Under the pieces are notes generated by a model that saw only the letters and a program-made list of their open reading frames with translations, did no database searches and was not told the DNA's origin. Below are positions 1 to 5,626 of a stretch of 5,857 nt of DNA, in pieces; position 1 is the first letter of the stretch, and every line of letters begins with the position of its first letter. Source of the DNA: an uncultured Klebsiella sp. (GTDB lineage: Bacteria; Pseudomonadota; Gammaproteobacteria; Enterobacterales; Enterobacteriaceae); assembly GCA_902490055.1 (NCBI GenBank), contig CABUCP010000230.1:1-5857 (forward strand). Direction: 5' to 3'. Position numbers and translations under genes: made by a program.

Positions 1-324
1 ACGTTCAATAAATGGCGCGAGGCTCATTTTTTGTCCAGGATGCTGCGGATCGTCCGCCAGGATGATTGTGATCGGCTGCGCGCTGGTCTTACCGGCCTTC
101 ACTTCCTGCTCGGCGATATCATTCAGCGGATACTGTACCAGGGTGCTGGGGTTAATCGCATACAGCGCATTGCCCGGGCGGCAGGTTAACATCACTTCTT
201 CACGGGTAAACGCCCAGTTGTCCTTACCTACTTCAAAACGGCTCACGGTGATCACCTGCGGCGCCGCCAGCGCGGCGCTTGAGCTTGCCAGTAACAACAT
301 TGTCAGAACGATTTTTTTCATCAT
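1..324 (-). CDS. yebY: YebY, small exported protein (DUF2511 family), 3' end cut by window edge
   Basis: Seen: reading leftward from a double ATG (324-322 and 321-319), 108 codons are open to the window edge. The first 20 or so residues form a signal peptide (MMKK, a Leu-rich core, then ALA-A), so the product should be exported to the periplasm. The mature part carries [27 protein letters not shown] and [10 protein letters not shown], which match E. coli YebY (about 113 residues), so only some five residues plus the stop should be missing. There is one cysteine (C48) in the visible part; the E. coli protein has a second near its C-terminus, outside this window. The gene starts 13 bases after the yebZ stop and has no strong Shine-Dalgarno, so translation is probably coupled to yebZ. 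Its biochemical role is not established; the company of CopC- and CopD-like genes suggests a periplasmic accessory in copper handling (inference). Confidence 0.9.
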   Translation of the reverse strand, partial: MMKKIVLTMLLLASSSAALAAPQVITVSRFEVGKDNWAFTREEVMLTCRPGNALYAINPSTLVQYPLNDIAEQEVKAGKTSAQPITIILADDPQHPGQKMSLAPFIER

Positions 325-337
325 TTAGCCAGTTAAT

Positions 338-1207
338 TCAATTAGGTTGCCAGGTCGCAAACAGGCTGACGGCGAAGATCGCCAGCGCCGCGAGCGCCAT
401 TTCCAGCTGCGTCGTGCGTAAAATAGTCCGTTCGGCCCACGCGCCGTCACCCGACATTCGCGGTACCAGAACATACCTGTTCACCAGGGCGATTGCTACC
501 ATCCCGGCGACCAGCGCACATTTGAACAACAACATCACGCCCCACGGCGAGTCGCCAATCAACTTTCCCTGTATCAGCAGCGTATTCACGATACCGGTGG
601 CAATGGCCCCGGCGACCGCCAGATGTCCATAACGGGAAAAACGCATCATGGCAGTTATCGCCGCCTGCCGCCAGCGTCCATAGGCCAGCCGCAGACAGTA
701 GATAAACGGCAGCAGCCCACCAACCCAGAGCGAAACGCAGAACAGATGTAGAGCGTGATTGGTACGCTGCAGCGCGCCGAGCCAGCCGCTATTCATGGCC
801 GCATGCCCGACGCCGGCCAACAGCAGCAGCTGTGCGCAGAAAAGCAGCAATAGCAGACGCGCCGGGCGACGAGGTTTAATCCACACTACCGCCAGCGCAA
901 TCCACCCCAGCACAATCTGCCATAACCAGACGCCGCCAAACTGCGTACCGACAACGCTCCGCCAGATAGCCGGCTGCCAAACATCGCGCCAGCCGTCCCC
1001 CATTAATCCGCCCTGCGCCATCAGCATCAGGGTGGCGGAGATAGCGCTTATCAGCAGCAGATGGCGCATCAGCGGATAAAACCGCTGCATCAAGAGGCGC
1101 CGTAGATTATCGGGGGCCAACCATGCGCCATACAGCGCACAGCCGAAGGCCGCCATCAATGAGATGAAGTGGACAAAACGCAGGCCGATATACAGTCCCG
1201 TTAGCAT
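338..1207 (-). CDS. yebZ: YebZ, CopD-family inner-membrane protein
   Basis: Seen: 289 residues, nearly all hydrophobic, with about eight predicted membrane spans (roughly 8-30, 46-66, 92-110, 116-136, 150-174, 191-213, 224-246, 266-285). The CopD signatures are the conserved membrane histidines: H135 in GHAAM, H151 and H154 in NHALHLF followed by LWVGGLLPF, plus H13, H49 and H195. Length agrees with E. coli YebZ (about 290). Known for the family: CopD/PcoD proteins sit in the inner membrane and work with periplasmic CopC, probably moving copper across or supplying it to the cytoplasm; direct transport by the chromosomal enteric copy is not firmly shown. The ATG at 1207 follows the yobA stop by 3 bases with only a weak GAAG upstream, so translational coupling is likely. 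It is followed by yebY after 13 bases. The CopC-CopD gene order is the classic one. Confidence 0.93.
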   Translation of the reverse strand: MLTGLYIGLRFVHFISLMAAFGCALYGAWLAPDNLRRLLMQRFYPLMRHLLLISAISATLMLMAQGGLMGDGWRDVWQPAIWRSVVGTQFGGVWLWQIVLGWIALAVVWIKPRRPARLLLLLFCAQLLLLAGVGHAAMNSGWLGALQRTNHALHLFCVSLWVGGLLPFIYCLRLAYGRWRQAAITAMMRFSRYGHLAVAGAIATGIVNTLLIQGKLIGDSPWGVMLLFKCALVAGMVAIALVNRYVLVPRMSGDGAWAERTILRTTQLEMALAALAIFAVSLFATWQPN

Positions 1208-1210
1208 GGT

Positions 1211-1585
1211 TTACTTCACGCTAAAATGGTATTGCCCTTTCGTTTTGTGGCCGTCAACGGAAACCACATGCCAGTCGACGGTGTAGTCACCGGCAGCCAG
1301 CGGCTGCGTCAACGGCAGCGTGAGCTGCGCTTTATTATCGTCGCTGCGCGTCAGTTTTCCCGTCGCGATAGCTGCCTGCTGCGGGCCGCTCAGGGTTACG
1401 CCGCTGAAGGCGGTTTCGACCCCTTCACTGAAGGTTAAGGTCAGCGCCTGCGGGGATACAGAGACCGTCGAATCGGCGGCAGGAGTTTGCTGTTGCAGAT
1501 GTGCGTGGGCAAAGGCGCTGGTGGTAGTAAGCGCAGCGGCTAGCAATACGGCGGCGTGCAGCGCGCGTCCGGCGATGGTTCGCAT
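1211..1585 (-). CDS. yobA: YobA, CopC-type periplasmic copper-binding protein
   Basis: Seen: 124 residues from the ATG at 1585. Residues 1-26 are a signal peptide ending AFA, and cleavage there leaves a mature N-terminus HAHL. The C-terminal part has the conserved DWHVVSVDGHKTKG. Known for CopC proteins: Cu(II) is held by the N-terminal histidine (histidine brace) plus an Asp and a His of the DGH motif; all three are present (H27, D111 and H113 in this numbering). The mature protein has no methionines, so the Met-rich Cu(I) site of plasmid PcoC/CopC is absent and a Cu(II)-only type is indicated. An ATG three codons upstream (1594) is rejected because the AAAGGA site directly abuts it, whereas it sits 9 bases from the ATG at 1585; the latter also gives the same length and 26-residue signal peptide as E. 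coli YobA. First gene of the yobA-yebZ-yebY operon. I see no convincing copper-regulator operator upstream. Confidence 0.93.
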   Translation of the reverse strand: MRTIAGRALHAAVLLAAALTTTSAFAHAHLQQQTPAADSTVSVSPQALTLTFSEGVETAFSGVTLSGPQQAAIATGKLTRSDDNKAQLTLPLTQPLAAGDYTVDWHVVSVDGHKTKGQYHFSVK

Positions 1586-1594
1586 AATCGTCAT

Positions 1595-1600
1595 TCCTTT
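1595..1600 (-). promoter_or_regulatory. Shine-Dalgarno site that decides the yobA start
   Basis: Minus-strand AAAGGA. It touches the upstream ATG at 1594 with no spacer, but lies 9 bases before the ATG at 1585, which is therefore the better start. The choice shortens the product from 127 to 124 residues. Confidence 0.6.
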
Positions 1601-1632
1601 TTGTTATGTATGTAGCACAGAGAATAACCCTG

Positions 1633-1638
1633 TATAAT
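1633..1638 (+). promoter_or_regulatory. Candidate -10 hexamer of the holE promoter
   Basis: A perfect plus-strand TATAAT, preceded immediately by TG, lies 82 bases before the holE ATG, in the 134-base gap between divergent yobA and holE. No good -35 exists at 16-18 bases upstream (ATGTAG at the 17-base spacing matches only two positions), so it would lean on the -10 or an activator. Predicted transcription start is near 1645, giving a leader of about 75 bases. The yobA promoter must lie in the same gap on the other strand, but I could not assign it. Confidence 0.45.
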
Positions 1639-1650
1639 GGCGGAGTCGAG

Positions 1651-1688
1651 CTAAGCATCCGGGACTTGCCTTTCAGCGTCACGCTTAG
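1651..1688 (+). repeat. Inverted repeat in the holE leader
   Basis: CTAAGC (1651-1656) and GCTTAG (1683-1688) are perfect inverted 6-mers, with one more G-U pair possible outside (1650/1689) and a 26-base loop. Placed between the candidate holE promoter and the ribosome site, it could form a leader hairpin in the mRNA. No T-run follows, so it is not a terminator. The long loop makes its stability modest. Confidence 0.3.
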
Positions 1689-1719
1689 TAACTTTTGCGC
1701 CGTGATGAAGGAGGAAGAG

Positions 1720-1950
1720 ATGGAAAATAATCTGGCAAAAATTTCGCAAGATGAAATGGACAAGGTCAATGTTGACCTGGCGGCGGCCGGCGTCGCTTTT
1801 AAAGAGCGCTACAATATGCCCGTGGTTGCCGATCTCGTCGAAAGAGAGCAGCCCGCGCATTTACGCGACTGGTTTCGTGAACGCCTGATCGCCCATCGGC
1901 TGGCATCCGTTTCACTCTCCCGCCTGCCTTATGAACCGAAACAGAAATGA
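1720..1950 (+). CDS. holE: HolE, theta subunit of DNA polymerase III
   Basis: Seen: 76 residues, exactly the length of E. coli HolE, with near-identical blocks such as [32 protein letters not shown] and LSRLPYEPK. An excellent AGGAGG (1709-1714) sits 5 bases before the ATG, which fixes the start; the open frame extends further upstream (from 1606) but has no ribosome site there. Known: theta is a small helical protein in the polymerase III core; it binds the proofreading exonuclease epsilon (DnaQ) and stabilises it mildly, and it is not essential. N-terminal residues ([10 protein letters not shown]) diverge from E. coli (MLKNLAKLDQ), the rest is highly conserved. Divergent from yobA, and followed on the same strand by exoX after 79 bases; no terminator is visible between, so co-transcription is likely. 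Confidence 0.97.
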   Translation: MENNLAKISQDEMDKVNVDLAAAGVAFKERYNMPVVADLVEREQPAHLRDWFRERLIAHRLASVSLSRLPYEPKQK

Positions 1951-2026
1951 TTGCCCCCCTCTTAAGGATCTGCCCATTGGCAAGCGCCACGCATTCTATT
2001 ACGCTGGTTTCTTTGGCGAGGAGTAA
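1931..2026 (+). CDS. Possible 31-residue small ORF ending just before exoX, unrecognised
   Basis: Seen: an ATG inside the last codons of holE (other frame) opens 31 codons ending TAA at 2024-2026, in the same frame as exoX and 3 bases before its ATG. The peptide starts [13 protein letters not shown] and ends [14 protein letters not shown]. Codons in the second half (CTG, CCC, GGC, CGC, TTC, GGT) are those favoured by enteric genes. Its final GAG GAG codons are the exoX Shine-Dalgarno, so ribosomes finishing it would be placed to start exoX. Against it: no Shine-Dalgarno precedes the ATG at 1931. An AAGGA at 1964-1968 could instead serve a non-ATG start further down (in-frame ATT at 1976). E. 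coli K-12 has yobB in this gap, so it could also be the degenerate C-terminal scar of a lost gene. I do not recognise the peptide; function unknown. Confidence 0.3.
   Translation: MNRNRNDCPPLKDLPIGKRHAFYYAGFFGEE
2018..2023 (+). promoter_or_regulatory. Ribosome binding site of exoX
   Basis: GAGGAG placed 6 bases before the exoX ATG, a strong site that fixes the start. It also forms the last two codons and abuts the stop of the small ORF upstream. Confidence 0.7.
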
Positions 2027-2029
2027 GCC

Positions 2030-2689
2030 ATGCTGCGCGTAATCGATACAGAAACCTGCGGACTGCAGGGCGGCATTGTAGAAATTGCCTCCGTCGATAT
2101 CGTCGACGGCCAGATAACCAACCCCATGAGCCACCTGGTGCGCCCCGACCGCCCCATCAGCCCGCAGGCAATGGCTATCCACCGCATCACCGAAGAGATG
2201 GTGGCCGATAAACCGTGGATTGAAGAAGTAGTGCCGCAATATCAGGGCAGCCCGTGGTACGTCGCGCATAACGCCAGTTTTGACCGCCGGGTACTGCCGG
2301 AAATGAACGGCGAGTGGATCTGTACCATGAAACTGGCGCGCCGCCTGTGGCCCGGTATCAAGTACAGCAATATGGGATTGTATAAATCACGCAAGCTCAG
2401 CGTCGCCACGCCGCCGGGGTTGCACCATCACCGGGCCTTATACGACTGCTATATCACCGCGGCGCTACTGCTGGATATTATGCAGGTATCGGGCTGGTCG
2501 CCGGATGATATGGCAAACATTACCGGTCGCCCGGCGCTGTTAACCACGTTCACCTTCGGCAAATACCGCGGCAAAGCGGTGTCGGAAGTGGCAGAGAACG
2601 ATCCAGGCTATCTGCGTTGGTTGTTCAATAACCTGGATCGCATGAGCCCCGAGCTGCGCTTAACGCTGAAGCACTATCTCGGCGAGTAA
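2030..2689 (+). CDS. exoX: ExoX, exodeoxyribonuclease X (DEDDh 3'-5' exonuclease)
   Basis: Seen: 219 residues (E. coli ExoX is 220). All DEDDh active-site residues of the DnaQ superfamily are present: D6 and E8 in IDTETCG (Exo I), D85 in HNASFDRR (Exo II), and H134 with D139 in HHRALYDCY (Exo III, H-x4-D type). The C-terminal part from about 172 (TFTFGKYRGKAVSEVAENDP, LRWLFNNLD) is the short ExoX-type tail domain also found on some other exonucleases. Known: ExoX degrades single- and double-stranded DNA 3'-5' in the cytoplasm and acts redundantly with ExoI, ExoVII and RecJ in mismatch-repair excision and UV repair. It lies downstream of holE, and its stop is separated by 3 bases from the stop of convergent ptrB. 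Start supported by GAGGAG 6 bases upstream. No anomaly in active site or length. Confidence 0.97.
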   Translation: MLRVIDTETCGLQGGIVEIASVDIVDGQITNPMSHLVRPDRPISPQAMAIHRITEEMVADKPWIEEVVPQYQGSPWYVAHNASFDRRVLPEMNGEWICTMKLARRLWPGIKYSNMGLYKSRKLSVATPPGLHHHRALYDCYITAALLLDIMQVSGWSPDDMANITGRPALLTTFTFGKYRGKAVSEVAENDPGYLRWLFNNLDRMSPELRLTLKHYLGE

Positions 2690-2692
2690 TGT

Positions 2693-4753
2693 TTATACCT
2701 CGGATTTACCGGGCAACGTTCCCTGCGCGAGGGCAATCAAGAAGGCGTACTCCAGCGCCACGCCCTCGTAGCTTTTAAAGCGCCCCGATTTACCGCCGTG
2801 GCCGGAATCCATATCGGTACACAGCAGCAGCAGGTTATCGTCGGTTTTCAGCTCGCGCAGTTTCGCCACCCATTTAGCAGGTTCCCAATATTGCACCTGC
2901 GAATCATGCAGTCCGGTGGTCACCAGCATATGCGGGTAAGCCTGAGCGGCCACGCCGTCATAGGGACTGTAGCTTTTCATATAGTGATAGTAGGTTTCGT
3001 CCTGCGGATTCCCCCACTCTTCAAACTCGCCGGTGGTCAACGGGATAGATTCGTCGAGCATGGTGGTTAGCACATCAACAAACGGCACCTGAGCCACCAC
3101 GCCGTGGAACAATTCTGGACGTTGGTTGATAGCCACCCCCATTAGCATCCCGCCGGCGCTGCCGCCCATGCCATAACACAGCCGCGGATCGCCATATTGC
3201 TGCGCTAACAGCGCATCACATACGTCGAGATAATCGTTGAATGTATTCTTTTTACAGAGAAATTTACCGTCCTCATACCACTGCTGGCCAAGCTCGCCGC
3301 CGCCGCGGATATGGGCAATCGCAAAGACAAAGCCGCGATCCAGCAAGCTCAGGCGGCTAGCGCTGAAATCCGCGTCCATGCTGGCGCCGTAGGAACCGTA
3401 GCCGTAAACCAGCAGCGGATTACTTCCTTTGCGAAAATGCTGGTGATGATAAACCAACGATACCGGCACCTCGACGCCATCTCGCGCCTTCACCCACAGG
3501 TGTTCGCTACGATAACAAGCGGCATCAAAGCCCTTCACTTCCTGCTGTTTGATCACGCGCCGCTCGCCGGTATCCATATCCAGTTCAAAGAGCGTATCCG
3601 GCGTGGTCATTGATGAATAGCCGTAGCGCAGACGCGACGTTTCCGGCTCCGGATTATAGGCAAGCCAGGTGACATACGCCGGATCGTCAAAGGCGATGCC
3701 AACCACTTCGCGCGTTTTACGGTTAATTTGCCGCAGACTGGTCAACCCGCGCTGGCGCTCTTCGACGACCAGCCAATCGGTAAACAGCGTAAAGCCTTCG
3801 AGCATCACGTCTGCGCGGGCGGGGATCAGCGTTTGCCACTGCTGCTCATCGCGCAGCACGGTACGATAGAGGCCAAAATTCTTACCTTCGCGGTTCGATC
3901 GTAGATAAAACGCATGCTGGTAGTGATCGAGACTGTATTCATGATCCTTGCGCCGCGGCAGGAAGCACACCGGTTCTGCATCCGGCAGTTCGGGGTTAAG
4001 CAGCAGAACTTCACTGGTCGTGGCGCTGGAAAGGTAGATAACCACAAACTGTTGCGAGGTGGTTTTGTGCACGCTGACATAAAAAGTGTCATCTTTTTCT
4101 TCGTACACTAAGACGTCGCTGGCGGCGGGGGTACCGATTGCATGCCGCCAGACCTGATACGGCAGCAGCGTAGTCGGGTGCTTGCGCACATACCACAGAA
4201 AACGCGAGTCGTTGCTCCAGGCAAATTCCGGCGTGACGTTTTCCAGAATCTCAGCAGACCATTCTCCGCTATTCAGATCATGAAACCGCAGGCTGTACTG
4301 GCGCCGGGAGAGATAATCCTCCGCAACCGCCATCAGTTGATTATTAGGCGCGACGCCCAAACCGCCGAGGGTATAGAATTCACTGTTCGCCGCCCGCAGG
4401 TTAGCATCAAGCAGGACTTCCCACCGATCCCATTCTTCTTTGAGCACCGACTGGCGTTGGTAAATGGCATATTCACATCCCGGCTCGTAGACCTGGCGAT
4501 AGCGGTAGCCATTCTTGCTGTAGGGAGCGGACACTTCACGCGGTGGTATACGGTCGATAATCTCTTTCAGTACCCGCTCCTGCAGGCTGCTTTGCGAGGC
4601 CATGACCTTTTTACCGTAGTCGTTTTCCTGTCGGAGGTAGTCCAGCACTTCCGGCCGCGCGCGTTCGTCGTCGCGCAGCCAGTAGTAATTATCGATGCGA
4701 GTGTCGCCATGAAGGGTCATGGCGTGGGGGATCCGTTTAGCTTTTGGTAGCAT
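2693..4753 (-). CDS. ptrB: PtrB, oligopeptidase B (protease II)
   Basis: Seen: 686 residues, the same length as E. coli PtrB. The N-terminal two thirds (about 70-410) is the seven-bladed beta-propeller of the prolyl-oligopeptidase (S9A) family; the C-terminal part is the alpha/beta-hydrolase domain. The catalytic triad is intact: S532 in [11 protein letters not shown]617 in [10 protein letters not shown]652 in [10 protein letters not shown]. Acidic residues around EFEEWGNP and the [10 protein letters not shown] loop fit the family's preference for basic P1 residues. Known: a cytoplasmic serine peptidase that cuts short peptides (up to about 30 residues) after Arg and Lys; the propeller excludes folded proteins. 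There is no signal peptide. The start at 4753 ([22 protein letters not shown]... as in E. coli) has a weak AGAAG upstream. It lies 96 bases after yebE on the same strand, with a hairpin in the gap, and converges on exoX. Confidence 0.98.
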   Translation of the reverse strand: MLPKAKRIPHAMTLHGDTRIDNYYWLRDDERARPEVLDYLRQENDYGKKVMASQSSLQERVLKEIIDRIPPREVSAPYSKNGYRYRQVYEPGCEYAIYQRQSVLKEEWDRWEVLLDANLRAANSEFYTLGGLGVAPNNQLMAVAEDYLSRRQYSLRFHDLNSGEWSAEILENVTPEFAWSNDSRFLWYVRKHPTTLLPYQVWRHAIGTPAASDVLVYEEKDDTFYVSVHKTTSQQFVVIYLSSATTSEVLLLNPELPDAEPVCFLPRRKDHEYSLDHYQHAFYLRSNREGKNFGLYRTVLRDEQQWQTLIPARADVMLEGFTLFTDWLVVEERQRGLTSLRQINRKTREVVGIAFDDPAYVTWLAYNPEPETSRLRYGYSSMTTPDTLFELDMDTGERRVIKQQEVKGFDAACYRSEHLWVKARDGVEVPVSLVYHHQHFRKGSNPLLVYGYGSYGASMDADFSASRLSLLDRGFVFAIAHIRGGGELGQQWYEDGKFLCKKNTFNDYLDVCDALLAQQYGDPRLCYGMGGSAGGMLMGVAINQRPELFHGVVAQVPFVDVLTTMLDESIPLTTGEFEEWGNPQDETYYHYMKSYSPYDGVAAQAYPHMLVTTGLHDSQVQYWEPAKWVAKLRELKTDDNLLLLCTDMDSGHGGKSGRFKSYEGVALEYAFLIALAQGTLPGKSEV

Positions 4754-4780
4754 GCGTTATTCTTCTGCGTCTCATTATGG

Positions 4781-4813
4781 AGTCACCACATTGCTCAGCG
4801 CGACGTGGTGACT
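4781..4813. repeat. Perfect 9-bp inverted repeat between yebE and ptrB
   Basis: AGTCACCAC (4781-4789) and GTGGTGACT (4805-4813) are perfectly complementary around a 15-base loop. In the minus-strand transcript this makes a stable hairpin after the yebE stop (4850) and about 28 bases upstream of the ptrB start. No T-run follows on either strand, so it is not a canonical intrinsic terminator. It could be an mRNA-stability or processing hairpin, an attenuator, or a dyad operator. It does not resemble an enteric REP unit. A minus-strand TATAGT (4811-4816), a fair -10 for ptrB without a good -35, overlaps one arm. Confidence 0.55.
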
Positions 4814-4849
4814 ATAAGGTTGGCAAAAGTGGCCAGCGATGCAAGTCTT

Positions 4850-5521
4850 TTACGAATCAAGCGCCTGCTTTTGCGCCTGAACGTCGCGTTCCATCTCTTC
4901 GCGCACGTCCTTCGGCAGCTTGAGGGCGTCACCAAGCGCATCCAGGTAGCTGCGTTCCATAAAGTGGTCGATATCAATCACCGCGCAGCTAAGGTAGTAG
5001 ATTTCCAGCGCTTCCTGGCCGTCACGTACGCTCTGCGCCAGACGCTGTGGGTCGAGCGGCTGGGTTAAGACCCTATCGATCAATACCCGCCCCTGCACGT
5101 CAATGTTCGCCGCCCGCAATTGCTCTTCAATGTGCTGGCGTTCACGTTCGTCAATGTGGCCATCGCTTTTGGCGGCAAAGACCAGCGCGGTAATCAGTCG
5201 TTCGCTGCGTGCATCAAGCATAGCCGGCTCCGGAGCAACCACCGTCGCCGTCTCCGGCGCGATATCGGCCTGCTGGTTACGCATTTTTTGCTGATACTTA
5301 TTCCACAATACGCTACCGGCAACCGCGCCGCCGCCGACCAGCAGCGCGCTGGTACCATATTTCGCCAGCAGTTTGCGTGATGATTTACTGGCGACCAATA
5401 GCCCGGCCAGGCCGCCCAGCGCACCGGGCAGCAGATTTTTAGCGGATGAAGATTTTTCAGCTGAAGCGGAATTGCCCTGCTGGCCCAGCAGGGACTGAAG
5501 TTGATTAAGCCAGTTAGCCAT
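4850..5521 (-). CDS. yebE: YebE, inner-membrane protein with TerB-like domain (DUF533)
   Basis: Seen: 223 residues (E. coli YebE is 219). The N-terminus [13 protein letters not shown] matches the family, followed by a Ser/Gln linker, a Gly/Leu/Ala-rich hydrophobic region at about 32-73 ([13 protein letters not shown] ... [14 protein letters not shown]) that likely inserts in or associates with the inner membrane, a variable Pro/Ala/Glu spacer (about 85-104), and a C-terminal helical TerB-like domain (about 105-218) with [31 protein letters not shown] and [19 protein letters not shown]. The acidic Asp/His-rich motifs are those thought to bind metal in TerB-type folds. Known: E. coli yebE belongs to the Cpx envelope-stress regulon; molecular function unknown. 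Start fixed by AGGA 5 bases before the ATG. It lies between yebG and ptrB; the E. coli gene yebF, normally upstream, is missing. Confidence 0.94.
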   Translation of the reverse strand: MANWLNQLQSLLGQQGNSASAEKSSSAKNLLPGALGGLAGLLVASKSSRKLLAKYGTSALLVGGGAVAGSVLWNKYQQKMRNQQADIAPETATVVAPEPAMLDARSERLITALVFAAKSDGHIDERERQHIEEQLRAANIDVQGRVLIDRVLTQPLDPQRLAQSVRDGQEALEIYYLSCAVIDIDHFMERSYLDALGDALKLPKDVREEMERDVQAQKQALDS

Positions 5522-5593
5522 AACATTCCTCTATAGCACGATATGCGATGCCATCAGCCTAAACGACGAGACGTCAGGAAATGTTATGACTGA

Positions 5594-5608
5594 CTAAAGA
5601 TGCGAAAA
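5594..5608 (+). promoter_or_regulatory. Possible CpxR box upstream of yebE
   Basis: CTAAA-GATGC-GAAAA fits the CpxR pattern GTAAA-N5-GTAAA at four of five bases in each half. It lies 73-87 bases upstream of the yebE start, on the strand opposite the gene. E. coli yebE is a Cpx-activated gene, which makes the site plausible, but the match is imperfect in an A-rich gap and I could not assign a clear promoter downstream of it. Confidence 0.3.
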
Positions 5609-5616
5609 TTTCCGCT
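5603..5616. repeat. Near-perfect 14-bp palindrome after yebG
   Basis: GCGAAAATTTCCGC is self-complementary except for one mismatched base pair, centred in the 105-base gap between yebG and yebE. With no loop to speak of and no T-run it is unlikely to be a terminator; it may be a protein-binding dyad, or chance, and it overlaps the second half of the possible CpxR box. Confidence 0.25.
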
Positions 5617-5626
5617 TCGCCGGTTA

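Noticed and set aside
279..632. 117-codon plus-strand open frame opposite yebZ and the start of yebY
   Set aside because: Antisense to well-supported genes; Ser/Ala/Thr-rich translation typical of a shadow of a membrane-protein gene.
1425..1769. 114-codon minus-strand open frame running from holE into yobA in another frame
   Set aside because: It overlaps yobA out of frame and holE antisense; the YobA frame with its signal peptide and copper ligands is the real one.
1971..1982. TGCC-CATT-GGCA hairpin between holE and exoX
   Set aside because: Only four base pairs and no T-run follows, so it cannot be supported as a terminator.
1977..2042. 21-codon TTG-started frame preceded by AAGGA and overlapping the exoX start
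   Set aside because: Needs a rare start, its translation is Ser/Ala/Cys-rich and unremarkable, and the overlap with exoX out of frame is easily chance.
1799..2269. 156-codon minus-strand open frame across the end of holE and start of exoX
   Set aside because: It is antisense to two firmly identified genes, its translation is low-complexity His/Ala/Arg-rich without a known fold, and no promoter or ribosome site supports it.
4142..4750. 202-codon open frame on the plus strand opposite the start of ptrB
   Set aside because: It lies wholly antisense to a gene with full-length homology and an intact catalytic triad; the frame is open because of ptrB codon bias, and there is no ribosome site or recognisable domain.
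5611..5626. Possible terminator after yebG (minus-strand CCGGCGAAGCGG then AAATTTT)
   Set aside because: The stem is only three pairs and the following tract is AAATTTTCGC, not a T-run.
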